A stretch of DNA of 64,000 bases from a virus, in the IMG/VR virus record IMGVR_UViG_3300043409_000785, positions 1 through 64,000 of that record. One strand, given 5' to 3'. The translations under genes and the position numbers were made by a program. Numbering within the stretch: the stretch's first letter is position 1; every line of letters begins with the position of its first letter. The notes below the pieces were generated by a model. It was not told where the DNA came from. It did no database searches and saw only the letters and a list, made by a program, of their open reading frames with translations. Below are positions 12,110 through 19,469 of this stretch, piece after piece.

Positions 12110-12700
12110 GTATGCGGTGCGGTTCATGGTGTTGCTTGTAAAGCTGCATCTCGTGGGTGTTAAAACCATGAACCAAATAGCCCATAGCCTAGGGGCTTTA
12201 TAAATTAGGTTGACTTTGCTGGTGGGAAAGAAACCAGCACTATCAAGAGAGTAGATCAGAGTGGCAGGTTAACTGCAACCTTGTCAAACAATTGCCAAGT
12301 GAAGACGTAATAGCTTGGCATGGATTTGGTGTTCAACAGGAGCATGGACTAGCTATCCTACGCAAAGGTTGAACCACAGCAGCAAATCGCTGGATAGTAT
12401 TGATCTACTCCCTTGATGGTGTAACGTAATTTGCGTACTAGCTCCGAAGTACAAGGAATCAAGCTAGGGTGCTTGAGGCTCAAAAGGCATGATCGGCCCC
12501 ATCAACTACCAATGGCGCTTTGCTGGTTTAGCGTCGATACAAATCAAACCAGTACCATCAAGTAAGAATCAAGGAGTCCGTTAATCACGGAAACAGGAGC
12601 AATGACTTAGTATCTTCTTCCTTGGTTCTTTCTTGATGGTTAAGCATATACGGGCTTCATGCTCTGTATGTCGGGTTGGGAGTTCCTAGCCGCCATCAAC
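12110..12700 (+). ncRNA. Candidate large structured RNA inside tRNA array
   Basis: About 590 bases without a reading frame but with many helices: GGTTCATGGT/ACCATGAACC (12121-12130 with 12165-12174), TGCTGGT/ACCAGCA (12217-12223 with 12233-12239), a 16-pair long-range helix with one A-C mismatch (12242-12258 with 12401-12417), TGCCAAG/CTTGGCA (12293-12299 with 12314-12320), CTATCC/GGATAG (12353-12358 with 12392-12397), CTAGCT/AGCTAG (12438-12443 with 12462-12467), CTGGTTT/AAACCAG (12523-12529 with 12546-12552) and ACCATCAAG/CTTGATGGT (12554-12562 with 12632-12640). Size, architecture and location beside phage tRNAs recall the ornate phage RNAs GOLLD and ROOL. No sequence-level match to either was tested. 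Confidence 0.6.
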
Positions 12701-12707
12701 TTTTAAT

Positions 12708-12780
12708 GCGGGCTTGGCCGAATCAGGTTAGGCGGTAGCTGTTATGGTTACAGATGTGAGTTCAAATCTCATAGCCCGCT
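12708..12780 (+). tRNA. tRNA with unusual anticodon loop (TTA or GTT)
   Basis: Acceptor GCGGGCT/AGCCCGC, D-arm GCC...GGC, T-arm GTGAG-TTCAAAT-CTCAT and normal spacing throughout. The anticodon arm is GTAGC-TGTTATG-GTTAC. Strict geometry gives anticodon TTA (would read UAA) but with G instead of the universal T at position 33; shifting by one gives T33 and GTT (Asn) but breaks the stem. TAA is the normal stop of many genes here, so Asn or a defunct tRNA is more likely than a suppressor. CCA not encoded. Confidence 0.65.
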
Positions 12781-12790
12781 TCAATTTCAA

Positions 12791-12865
12791 GGGTGTATAT
12801 TTTAATTGGCAAAATGCTGATCTCCAAAATCAGTGATGGGAGTTTGAGTCTCGCTACACCCGCCA
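12791..12865 (+). tRNA. tRNA-Trp (CCA)
   Basis: Acceptor GGGTGTA/TACACCC, anticodon arm CTGAT-CTCCAAA-ATCAG (anticodon CCA), T-arm GGGAG-TTTGAGT-CTCGC with one mismatch, G discriminator and encoded CCA. D-stem is unusually weak (TTTT/AAAA). Confidence 0.9.
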
Positions 12866-12872
12866 AGTATTT

Positions 12873-12948
12873 GCTGGTTTAGTTCAATTGGTAGAACGCC
12901 TGATTTGTATTCAGGATGTTGAGGGTTCGAGTCCTTTGACCAGCACCA
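12873..12948 (+). tRNA. tRNA-Thr (TGT)
   Basis: Acceptor GCTGGTT/GACCAGC, D-arm GTTC-AATTGGTA-GAAC, anticodon arm CCTGA-TTTGTAT-TCAGG (anticodon TGT), T-arm GAGGG-TTCGAGT-CCTTT, A and CCA. Seven bases after tRNA-Trp. Confidence 0.92.
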
Positions 12949-12956
12949 AGTTTATT

Positions 12957-13047
12957 GCGTCGTTAGCTTAATGGATAAAGCAGCAGCCTTCTAAGCTGTA
13001 AGTCAACGAAGACATTAATGTAGGTTCGAGTCCTACACGGTGCACCA
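12957..13047 (+). tRNA. tRNA-Arg (TCT) with long variable arm
   Basis: Acceptor GCGTCGT/ACGGTGC, D-arm GCTT...AAGC, anticodon arm GCAGC-CTTCTAA-GCTGT (anticodon TCT), T-arm GTAGG-TTCGAGT-CCTAC, A and CCA. The variable region is about 20 bases with a GTC/GAC stem, like class II tRNAs, whereas bacterial Arg tRNAs have four to five bases there. Confidence 0.85.
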
Positions 13048-13123
13048 GAACTCTCCAGTGAGGGCTAAGGCCACGGCAGTAAGGCTACCATTTGAATGAG
13101 TATGGAAAATCTGTCCCAGTTTT

Positions 13124-13197
13124 GCAGGCTTGGCCGAATGGTTAGGTTCTGGATTTCCAATCCAGCTATGTGAGTTCAATTCTCACAGTCTGCTCCA
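13124..13197 (+). tRNA. tRNA-Gly (TCC)
   Basis: Acceptor GCAGGCT/AGTCTGC, anticodon arm CTGGA-TTTCCAA-TCCAG (anticodon TCC), T-arm GTGAG-TTCAATT-CTCAC, T and CCA. It shares acceptor and D-arm style with the tRNA at 12708. The 76 bases before it (13048-13123) hold no recognisable tRNA. Confidence 0.92.
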
Positions 13198-13218
13198 TTA
13201 TGCTTTGCAGCAGCCTTT

Positions 13219-13257
13219 AACCCCGTATGTTCCTCTGGAGCTGCGGGGTTCTTTTTT
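13219..13257 (+). terminator. Terminator of the tRNA array
   Basis: AACCCCG (13219-13225) / CGGGGTT (13244-13250), then C and six T. Confidence 0.85.
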
Positions 13258-13507
13258 GAATCAAACAAAATAGGATAGCTTATATCTAAACGAGAATTCT
13301 TTGGTGAGTATTATTACCTCTGGGCAATTCAGCAATATGAAGCAGCCAGGGTATTTCTCAAAAACTGTGGCCGTCCACAAAACGACCACGATAGATTTCT
13401 GATTTCAGAAGCAAAGTGGTCTGCTTCATTTTTCAAACAAATATTGAACTAGGCTAACAAGCCTGTTCTTCTTTTCTTGGTTCAACAACCCTTTAACAAA
13501 ACAAATC
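13258..13507 (+). promoter_or_regulatory. Leader of the 13508 gene with nested hairpins
   Basis: No gene seen. TGAAGCAG (13338-13345) can pair with CTGCTTCA (13421-13428), and a competing local hairpin GAAGCA/TGCTTC (13408-13413 with 13422-13427) followed by ATTTTT looks like a terminator; GTGG-C-CGT (13367-13374) pairs with ACG-A-CCAC (13382-13389) inside. A motif copy (13472-13483) precedes the start. Mutually exclusive helices suggest attenuation; inference. Confidence 0.4.
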
Positions 13508-14551
13508 ATGGCTGAAAATAATCTTTATCGCTGTACGCCCCGACAGGCTAAACGTTTCGTCATTGAAATACTGGAAGCAGGTCTGGTTCCGTATATTCAA
13601 TCTAGCCCCGGCATGGGTAAAAGCAGCATCGTTCGGGAAATTTCCGATGAAGCCCATACCTTTCTTTTGGATGAGCGCCTGAGTACACGGGAACCCGTGG
13701 ACATGTCGGGTTTTGCCATGGCTAACAAAGAGCGCACTCGTGCAAGCTACATTCCTTTGGAAGACTTTGTGCCCTTGGAAAATGAACCTATTCCCGATGG
13801 TTATGATGGTTGGTTGCTTTTTCTTGACGAGTTTAATGCTGCTCCTAGAACGGTACAGGCAGCGGCTTATAAGCTCATCCTGGATCGAATGATTGGACGG
13901 CACAAAATTCACCCCAACGTGGCTATAGTAGCTGCGGGTAATCTCGCCACTGATCGAGCGATTACCAACCCCATTTCCACGGCTATGCAAAGTCGCTTGG
14001 TGCATCTGGAGATGGAACTGAATTTCGATGAGTGGTTGTTCGATGTGGCAATTCCGCAAAACTACGACAGCCGCATCGTTGCTTACCTGAACCAGTACCC
14101 TAGCAAACTGATGGACTTTCGCCCAGACCATACGGAGAAGACATTCGCTTGTCCGAGGACGTGGGAGTTCCTGAACAAGCTCATCACTGGCAAGGAAGTC
14201 ACTGAAGACCGAGCTGCCATGTATGCTGGAACGATTACCTCCGGTGTGGCTGTGGACTTCATCCAGTTCACCAAGGTGTTCCACAACATGGTGTCCATCA
14301 AGGACATCCTGGCCAATCCCAAAACCTGCCATGTGCCACAAGACAACTCCACTCGCTGGGCCGTCATCACGCACATGATGGAGAAGATGACGGCTGACAA
14401 CTGGGGAGCCTTGATGGATTACTCCAGTCGCTTCAGTAGTGACCATCGAATTCTGTTTTTCCGGGCCTCTCTTAACAGGATGCCTGCATTGAGGCAGCAC
14501 CCTGCTTTCATCCAACATGCCCCTGAACTGGGTCGTTATTTACTCAGCTAA
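13508..14551 (+). CDS. MoxR-type AAA+ ATPase (N4 gp24-like)
   Basis: 347 residues. Walker A 'SSPGMGKSSIV' (~31-41), Walker B 'WLLFLDEFNAAPR' (~97-109) and a sensor-I Asn in 'VAIVAAGNLATD' define an AAA+ ATPase of the MoxR class. Such ATPases act as chaperones with a VWA-domain partner; the partner is encoded at 15120-16244, with a second VWA fragment at 14574. The pair is conserved in N4-like phages with unknown substrate. It opens a long plus-strand unit. Confidence 0.85.
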   Translation: MAENNLYRCTPRQAKRFVIEILEAGLVPYIQSSPGMGKSSIVREISDEAHTFLLDERLSTREPVDMSGFAMANKERTRASYIPLEDFVPLENEPIPDGYDGWLLFLDEFNAAPRTVQAAAYKLILDRMIGRHKIHPNVAIVAAGNLATDRAITNPISTAMQSRLVHLEMELNFDEWLFDVAIPQNYDSRIVAYLNQYPSKLMDFRPDHTEKTFACPRTWEFLNKLITGKEVTEDRAAMYAGTITSGVAVDFIQFTKVFHNMVSIKDILANPKTCHVPQDNSTRWAVITHMMEKMTADNWGALMDYSSRFSSDHRILFFRASLNRMPALRQHPAFIQHAPELGRYLLS

Positions 14552-14573
14552 ACCAAAGAAAGAAGAAACTGAA

Positions 14574-14669
14574 ATGCCAAAGAACTATATCGGTTTTGTG
14601 AACGACAACTCAGGCTCAATGTCCTCCCTGGCTGCTAAAGCCAACAAAGAACTTTTGACTGGGCAGTAA
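14574..14669 (+). pseudogene. Truncated VWA-domain gene
   Basis: ATG 14574, preceded by motif-type AAGAAAG, encodes 31 residues and then TAA. The peptide 'YIGFVNDNSGSMSSLAAKANKELL' is the first strand and MIDAS loop (DxSxS, here DNSGS) of a von Willebrand A domain, which normally needs ~180 residues. The next frame starts at the overlapping TAATG and shows no VWA continuation. So it is probably the remnant of a second VWA gene beside the ATPase, or a truncated decoy peptide. Confidence 0.6.
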
Positions 14670-14917
14670 TGCTGGTTTGCACCTACAGCATTCGGGATGA
14701 AAGTCCTAAAGTGAACTGCCAGATCCAAGGTAAAAGGAACTGGCTTGTTGAACTCTACATCACTGATGGCATCGAACGCATCACCAAGACACTTCGCAAC
14801 AAGGATAGGGCTTACCTGCCTGAGTTGCTGAGCACTTCTTTAAACGAATTAACCAGTATGTGGCCTGAGCTGGATCAGGTTACTGATGCCGGTTTCACTG
14901 TCAAACTTTTGAGGTAA
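14669..14917 (+). CDS. Hypothetical protein, 82 aa
   Basis: Starts within the TAATG of the truncated VWA frame. Predicted beta-rich first half ('WLVELYITDGIERITKTLRN') and helical second half. No ribosome site other than coupling. No family recognised. Confidence 0.55.
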   Translation: MLVCTYSIRDESPKVNCQIQGKRNWLVELYITDGIERITKTLRNKDRAYLPELLSTSLNELTSMWPELDQVTDAGFTVKLLR

Positions 14918-14922
14918 ACGGA

Positions 14923-15117
14923 ATGGAATTACAAGAGTTGAGCCAAGACAAGAATCTCACCGCTGCCCAATTGCGGGTGAAATACAAATACTACTGTGAT
15001 GGTGAACATCACACTTTCACCAAAGCAGATTGGCGCGATTGTGTCTTGGAACATAAGACACTCTTAGGCTACTGGGACTGGGTGGGAACTTCCATCCATG
15101 CCGCACTGAAAGGCTAA
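14923..15117 (+). CDS. Hypothetical protein, 64 aa
   Basis: Helical, charged protein ('LTAAQLRVKYKYYCDGEHHTF', 'WDWVGTSIHAALKG'). Weak ribosome site (AAACGGA). Two bases separate its stop from the next start, indicating coupling to the metallopeptidase-like gene. Confidence 0.6.
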   Translation: MELQELSQDKNLTAAQLRVKYKYYCDGEHHTFTKADWRDCVLEHKTLLGYWDWVGTSIHAALKG

Positions 15118-15119
15118 TC

Positions 15120-16244
15120 ATGCAACACGACAGCTACCAGCTACAGCGCATGTTGGATCAAACCAAGAGCAGTGTCTTTCTTGGCAAGAGTGCTGCTTTC
15201 CTTGGTTCAATCTCATCCAACTTAGAGTTTATCTGGGATAACTCTATTCCAACAGCAGGCACTGACGGTACCAAACTGTGGTGGAACCCAGACTACTTTC
15301 TAGGTCTTCCCCCAAAGTCTCGTAATACGGACTACATGCACGAGTTATGGCATGTTGCTTTGCTTCACGGTGTCCGCAGAGACACCCGGGATCCTAAGCA
15401 GTGGAACATAGCTTGTGATGTGAAGATAGATCTCATGCTAGAAGATGAAGGCTATAGCTTTGATGGCATCAAAGGTGTGCTGACATTCCCAGACCTCAAT
15501 GCTAGGCAGTATGCTGGATGGGTGGAAGAAGACATTTATGACGATCTTGTTAAGAACAACTTCCAACCACCACCTAAGTATGAATGCGATATGGTTCCTG
15601 GAGGGCCTGGGGACAAACATGCTGTGATCAACAGTGTTGTCAGAGCTGTGCATCAAGCCAAGCTGGCTAACGCTGCTGGGAGCATTCCTGGCGGCATCGA
15701 GGAAATGCTCAACAACTTTCTCTCGCCTGTCGTGCCTTGGGAAACCCTGCTAAGACGCTGGTTTACCGATATGCTGGACGAGGACTACACCTGGAAGCGG
15801 CCTAACCGTCGCTACTCAGACATGTATCTACCGTCTCGTTTTTTGGATGATGGCCGCTTGAAGCACTTGGTTTACTACCAGGACGTTTCAGGCTCTGTTT
15901 CCAATGCAAATGTACATCGCTTCAACTCGGAGCTGAGTTTTGTCTGGAAAGAATTCAAACCTCAGAAAATGACCGTGGTGCAGTTCGACACCAAGATCCA
16001 AAAGATTGATGAGTTCAAGGAAGGTGATACCTTCAATGAAATCAAGATCGTAGGTAGAGGCGGTACGGATTTGCGTTGTGTTCGTGAGCACATCATGGAA
16101 ACCAAGCCCACTGCTGCCATCATATTCAGTGATCTGGAATGCCCACCAATGCGCAAGCTGGACTTTGATATTCCAGTGATCTGGGTTGTCGTTGGGAACA
16201 AAGAGGCTGGGGTTAACTTTGGCCATAAGATTCATATAACTTGA
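15120..16244 (+). CDS. VWA-like / metallopeptidase-like protein (N4 gp25-like)
   Basis: 374 residues in two parts. The N-terminal part carries a zincin-type 'YMHELWHVALLHG' (~73-85; HExxHxxxxH-like) and 'WNIACDVKIDLML', as in the DUF2201 putative metallopeptidases. The C-terminal part is a VWA-like domain with MIDAS 'YYQDVSGSVSNANVHRF' (~255-271) and a later 'VGRGGTDLRCV' (the Thr/Asp loop). This is the standard partner of the MoxR ATPase. Codons ~27-30 contain a motif copy (15198-15208). Confidence 0.85.
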   Translation: MQHDSYQLQRMLDQTKSSVFLGKSAAFLGSISSNLEFIWDNSIPTAGTDGTKLWWNPDYFLGLPPKSRNTDYMHELWHVALLHGVRRDTRDPKQWNIACDVKIDLMLEDEGYSFDGIKGVLTFPDLNARQYAGWVEEDIYDDLVKNNFQPPPKYECDMVPGGPGDKHAVINSVVRAVHQAKLANAAGSIPGGIEEMLNNFLSPVVPWETLLRRWFTDMLDEDYTWKRPNRRYSDMYLPSRFLDDGRLKHLVYYQDVSGSVSNANVHRFNSELSFVWKEFKPQKMTVVQFDTKIQKIDEFKEGDTFNEIKIVGRGGTDLRCVREHIMETKPTAAIIFSDLECPPMRKLDFDIPVIWVVVGNKEAGVNFGHKIHIT

Positions 16245-16259
16245 ACCAAGGAAATAAAT

Positions 16260-16394
16260 ATGAAGACCTATATAGTCTATGGCGGCACCGGCAAAGAAGT
16301 TGGGTATATCAAAGCCGGTAGCCACAATGCTGCCGAGAAGAAAGCCCAGAAGAAATATGGCCCAAAAGCCTCCGTGGCCTACACTGAGCTTTGA
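16260..16394 (+). CDS. Hypothetical protein, 44 aa
   Basis: ATG 16260 follows GAACCAAGGAAATAAAT. The peptide is basic ('GSHNAAEKKAQKKYG') after a short strand 'YIVYGGTGKEVGYIK'. Its stop is followed at once by the next motif-type ribosome site. The regular gene-motif-gene spacing supports it as a real gene; function unknown. Confidence 0.65.
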   Translation: MKTYIVYGGTGKEVGYIKAGSHNAAEKKAQKKYGPKASVAYTEL

Positions 16395-16407
16395 ACCAAG
16401 GAAAGAA

Positions 16408-16644
16408 ATGACTCTGCTTAACTACCCAAGCGAGGAAGTCCTGCAATTCGGTGTGCGAGTCTCTGATGCTCTGCTTGACTGTTGCATTAGAAAAACCATG
16501 GAAGGCTTGGGTGGTTGTAAACCATACAAGCTTGAGGACTTTGATGAAGACCTCAGACCGTATATCGAAGCGTACATCGTAGGCAATAACAACAGCAGTA
16601 TTGCTGTTACCTACGCAGCAATGCGAACCAAGGAAAAAGAATGA
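16408..16644 (+). CDS. Hypothetical protein, 78 aa
   Basis: ATG 16408 has GAACCAAGGAAAGAA directly upstream; a longer frame from 16279 overlaps the previous gene. Residues include 'DALLDCCIRKTMEGLGG' and 'DEDLRPYIEAYIVGNNNSS'. No family recognised. The 3' end encodes another motif copy, which acts as ribosome site for the next gene; ATGA overlap at 16641. Confidence 0.65.
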   Translation: MTLLNYPSEEVLQFGVRVSDALLDCCIRKTMEGLGGCKPYKLEDFDEDLRPYIEAYIVGNNNSSIAVTYAAMRTKEKE

Positions 16645-16916
16645 AAATTGTTATCAACAAATGCTACGGAGGCTTTGGCCTCTCAGTTGCAGCAGAAGAA
16701 CTCTACAAAGCCAAATCTGGCAAAGACAAGTTCTATGACTTTGAACTTGAGCGGGATGATCCTAATCTTGTTGCTGTGGTGGAAGAACTTGGCAATGCTG
16801 CCAATGATCGTGCTGCAGACCTTAAGGTTGTTGATGTCCCTGATGGTGTGCATTGGGAAATCAAGGAATACGATGGGCTGGAGCACATTGCTGAAATTCA
16901 CCGTACTTGGGGTTAA
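16641..16916 (+). CDS. Widespread small phage protein, 91 aa
   Basis: 'MKIVINKCYGGFGLSVAAEELY' and the C-terminal 'LKVVDVPDGVHWEIKEYDGLEHIAE' mark a small family found in very many phages and prophages, of unknown function. Acidic overall. Translationally coupled to both neighbours. Confidence 0.8.
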   Translation: MKIVINKCYGGFGLSVAAEELYKAKSGKDKFYDFELERDDPNLVAVVEELGNAANDRAADLKVVDVPDGVHWEIKEYDGLEHIAEIHRTWG

Positions 16917-16918
16917 GC

Positions 16919-17422
16919 ATGATAATCAATGGTAAATCTTTGCTTTTCCAAGCACCCATCAAGAACATGCTGACTGAGAAGCAGACAGCTCATGGGGTAA
17001 CCCATGGGTTAACCGAATGCGGAGTAGATATTCGCATTAAACAAAGCATAGTTTTTAGCCAAGCAGGTGGCAAACGGGTAGTTTACTTTACCGATGAATC
17101 AAACGTACCTGAGTTTAGTGAAGGACGGTTCTGTCTTGCTTCTTCCATTGAAGAATTTCAAATGCCCAACAACCTCATGGCTGTTGTGCATGACAAGTCT
17201 TCTTGGGCACGACAAGGTTTGTCAGTGTTCAATTCCTGTATCGAACCAGGATGGAATGGTTTTTTAACCATCGAGCTGGTTTACCACGGGAATGGTGAGT
17301 TGATTATTCCAGCTGGTTCAGGCATTGCCCAAGTTATCTTCCATGATTTGACTGAGCCTGCAAAATATACCGGCAAGTATCAAGGACAAGCTGATCGGCC
17401 TGTGGCTGCTATTTTGGTTTAG
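16919..17422 (+). CDS. dcd: dCTP deaminase / dUTPase family protein
   Basis: 167 residues. 'CGVDIRI' (early strand), 'VVHDKSSWARQGLSVFNSCIEPGWNGFLTIELVYHG' (the S-x-x-R-x-G phosphate loop and catalytic-Glu strand) and 'GSGIAQVIFHDL' are the core motifs of the Dcd/Dut trimeric fold. It converts dCTP to dUTP, or hydrolyses dUTP, feeding dUMP to the ThyA encoded nearby (18141). The start at 16919 is preferred to 16907. No Shine-Dalgarno is obvious; the previous stop is two bases away. Confidence 0.85.
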   Translation: MIINGKSLLFQAPIKNMLTEKQTAHGVTHGLTECGVDIRIKQSIVFSQAGGKRVVYFTDESNVPEFSEGRFCLASSIEEFQMPNNLMAVVHDKSSWARQGLSVFNSCIEPGWNGFLTIELVYHGNGELIIPAGSGIAQVIFHDLTEPAKYTGKYQGQADRPVAAILV

Positions 17423-17480
17423 TTTGCTTTGTTTGGGGTTGATGCGCTTTTGCACAGCCCTGAACCAAGGAATAAATAAT

Positions 17481-17747
17481 ATGACAACAATCAAACAAGT
17501 AGCTAAAGCTTTTGCTTCAGGTAATAAGGCTAAATGTTACAACGCTGAGACTGATGGTAAAAGCTATTGGCTGCATGGCAACAGGATTGCCTATAAGAAA
17601 GACGATTACGTAACTGCAGACTGGTGCGGTTATCACACCGCAACTACAGCCAACCACTTGAACAAGATCGCCAGAGCCATTGGCAGTCAAAAGCGTATCG
17701 GTTATGCAACTGCCCGGCTTGTTGATGAGAAAACATTCCAATTCTAA
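17481..17747 (+). CDS. Conserved phage protein, 88 aa
   Basis: ATG 17481 follows GAACCAAGGAATAAATAAT. The sequence 'NAETDGKSYWLHGNRIAYK' then 'TADWCGYHTATTANHLNKI' is typical of a small phage family that occurs next to nucleotide-metabolism genes; function unknown. Nine bases from the NinX-like gene. Confidence 0.65.
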   Translation: MTTIKQVAKAFASGNKAKCYNAETDGKSYWLHGNRIAYKKDDYVTADWCGYHTATTANHLNKIARAIGSQKRIGYATARLVDEKTFQF

Positions 17748-17755
17748 GATCAATC

Positions 17756-18121
17756 ATGAAAATCAAAACTGCTGAGTTAACCGAAGCTGCACTCAACTGG
17801 GTAGTAGCTTCTATCGAATGGCCGAATGACTCTGGGATTTTGAATCCTAGGTTGGTGAATAAGGAATCTGTCAACGAAGAATATGGGTTTCATTGTGATG
17901 GAACCCTGTCCATACACATTTTTGAACGTGAGCAAATAAGCTTACGGGCACCGAAACCCTACTGGCCCCATTGGACAGCCTGTGTGTACGTGCTACAAAG
18001 CGGAGTGGGCATGGTTGATAATCAAACAATGTCTGGCCCCACCATGCTAGTTGCCGGTCTTCGCTGCCATATTGCCAACAAGCTTGGTGATGAAGTCGAA
18101 GTACCTGATCACCTTCTTTAA
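17756..18121 (+). CDS. NinX-like (DUF2591) protein
   Basis: 121 residues. Begins '[21 protein letters not shown]' and ends '[21 protein letters not shown]', the two conserved ends of the phage NinX/DUF2591 family, whose role in the lambdoid nin region is undefined. Directly before thymidylate synthase. Confidence 0.8.
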   Translation: MKIKTAELTEAALNWVVASIEWPNDSGILNPRLVNKESVNEEYGFHCDGTLSIHIFEREQISLRAPKPYWPHWTACVYVLQSGVGMVDNQTMSGPTMLVAGLRCHIANKLGDEVEVPDHLL

Positions 18122-18140
18122 TTCTTTCCTTGGTTCAAAA

Positions 18141-19094
18141 ATGAAACAATACCTAGACTTCCTCAAGCACATCCACACCAATGGTGTGTATAAATCTGAC
18201 CGCACTGGCACTGGTACAACTAGTGTCTTCGGCCATCAAATGCGCTTTGACCTCAGTCAAGGCTTTCCTTTGGTGACCACCAAGAAGGTCCATACCAAGT
18301 CTGTCATTGCAGAACTGCTGTGGATGCTTTCTGGTAGTACCAACGTCAATGATTTGCAGGCTATGGGCTGCACAATCTGGGACGAGTGGGCTAATGAAAT
18401 GGGTGAGCTTGGTCCAATCTACTCAAAGCAATGGCGTAGCTGGGATGCCCCAGTAATTGAAGAATTTGATTGCCCAACTGACGGCATTTATGATGTGGAT
18501 TTCAAAACAATTGATCAAATCAGTGAAGCCATCCGCCTTCTCAAGGAAGACTCTGATTCTCGCCGTATTCTGGTGAGTGCTTGGAACGTAGCTGACCTGC
18601 CTGATATGGCTCTGGCACCATGTCATTGCCTGTTCCAGTTCTACACGCAGGAATTGGCATTGCACGAGCGCAATACACTGTGGGAAAAGCAGTTCAATAC
18701 ACTAAAGAGGCTAGAAATTGCTTTCCCTTGGGATCATGGTGACCTCGACGATATTGGTATTCCTCGTCGCAAGCTCTCCTGCCAGCTCTACCAGCGCTCT
18801 GCTGATGCTTTCTTAGGCATGCCTTTTAATATCGCCAGCTACGCTCTTCTGACACACATGATGGCCCAGCAGTGCAACATGGCAGTGGGCGATTTCATCT
18901 GGACTGGTGGAGATTGTCACATTTACAGCAACCATCAAGAGCAGGTTGCCTTGCAGCTGTCTCGTGATCCGCAACCACTGCCTAAGCTGGTCATCAAACG
19001 TAAACCTGATTCCATCTTTGATTACAAGGTGGATGATTTTGAGTTTGAAGATTATGTCCACCACCCGGCCATCAAAGCTGATGTGGCTGTTTGA
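18141..19094 (+). CDS. thyA: Thymidylate synthase (folate-dependent)
   Basis: 317 residues. '[19 protein letters not shown]' (residues ~16-34), the long '[14 protein letters not shown]' helix, the catalytic Cys in '[11 protein letters not shown]', '[26 protein letters not shown]' and '[12 protein letters not shown]' are all intact. It methylates dUMP to dTMP. It is ~50 residues longer than the E. coli enzyme; the extra residues lie after the catalytic Cys ('[18 protein letters not shown]...') and before it. The ATG at 18141 is preceded not by a Shine-Dalgarno but by the motif in its complementary form (TTCCTTGGTTC, 18126-18136). Confidence 0.95.
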   Translation: MKQYLDFLKHIHTNGVYKSDRTGTGTTSVFGHQMRFDLSQGFPLVTTKKVHTKSVIAELLWMLSGSTNVNDLQAMGCTIWDEWANEMGELGPIYSKQWRSWDAPVIEEFDCPTDGIYDVDFKTIDQISEAIRLLKEDSDSRRILVSAWNVADLPDMALAPCHCLFQFYTQELALHERNTLWEKQFNTLKRLEIAFPWDHGDLDDIGIPRRKLSCQLYQRSADAFLGMPFNIASYALLTHMMAQQCNMAVGDFIWTGGDCHIYSNHQEQVALQLSRDPQPLPKLVIKRKPDSIFDYKVDDFEFEDYVHHPAIKADVAV

Positions 19095-19116
19095 AATCTG
19101 AACCAAGGAAAAGAAA

Positions 19117-19290
19117 ATGTATTCAGACAAAGAAATGTTCATATTTGGACTGATCTGTGGAATGTTTGGGGCTATTGGTTTTCTCATTTCGCATGGAACT
19201 AACAGTTATGCGCTGAAGAAATCTCAGTATGAGTGCGTTGAGACTATTAACGACAAATGCACAACCTATGTCTTGAAAGAAATCAAATGA
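19117..19290 (+). CDS. Small membrane protein, 57 aa
   Basis: ATG 19117 follows GAACCAAGGAAAAGAAA. One transmembrane helix (residues ~8-25, 'FIFGLICGMFGAIGFLIS') then a polar tail with two Cys ('YECVETINDKCTTYVLKE'). ATGA overlap with the next gene. Type I or II membrane peptide; the pair could be spanin-like, but no lipobox is visible in the partner. Confidence 0.65.
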   Translation: MYSDKEMFIFGLICGMFGAIGFLISHGTNSYALKKSQYECVETINDKCTTYVLKEIK

Positions 19291-19466
19291 TCAAACTGTT
19301 TACTGTCTGCTTAGCTTTTGTTTGTTTTGGCTCCATTGCTGCAGAGCCTGTGCTTGTATCTAACAAGCTTTATCCTGCTGTGGAATACAAACCAGCTATT
19401 TTTGTTTCAGCTAAGACTGAGGCTGTTGTTAAACCTGCCGGCAAAGCTAGTGAACCCAAGAATTAA
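19287..19466 (+). CDS. Secreted small protein, 59 aa
   Basis: Begins with a signal peptide ('MIKLFTVCLAFVCFGSIAAEP', cleavage likely after AA at ~19), leaving a ~40-residue periplasmic peptide ending in a Lys/Pro-rich tail. Coupled by ATGA to the membrane protein upstream. Function unknown. Confidence 0.65.
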   Translation: MIKLFTVCLAFVCFGSIAAEPVLVSNKLYPAVEYKPAIFVSAKTEAVVKPAGKASEPKN

Positions 19467-19469
19467 CCT

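Noticed and set aside
12110-12700. tmRNA or RNase P RNA
   Set aside because: No tRNA-like ends with a tag frame, and none of the conserved RNase P P4 sequences are visible.
11141-13260. CRISPR array
   Set aside because: Repeats here are inverted and unequal in spacing; no regularly spaced direct repeats occur anywhere in the window.
13493-14518. 341-codon minus-strand frame
   Set aside because: Exactly antisense to the MoxR ATPase, whose Walker motifs are intact on the plus strand; composition is His/Val-rich shadow sequence.
18830-18860. AGC-TAC-GCT inside thyA as a ninth early promoter
   Set aside because: Only three stem pairs, no TGAG downstream, and it is inside a coding region.
19117-19466. 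Spanin pair
   Set aside because: One membrane peptide and one signal-peptide protein overlap, but the second has no lipobox Cys at the cleavage site and neither has a coiled-coil ectodomain.
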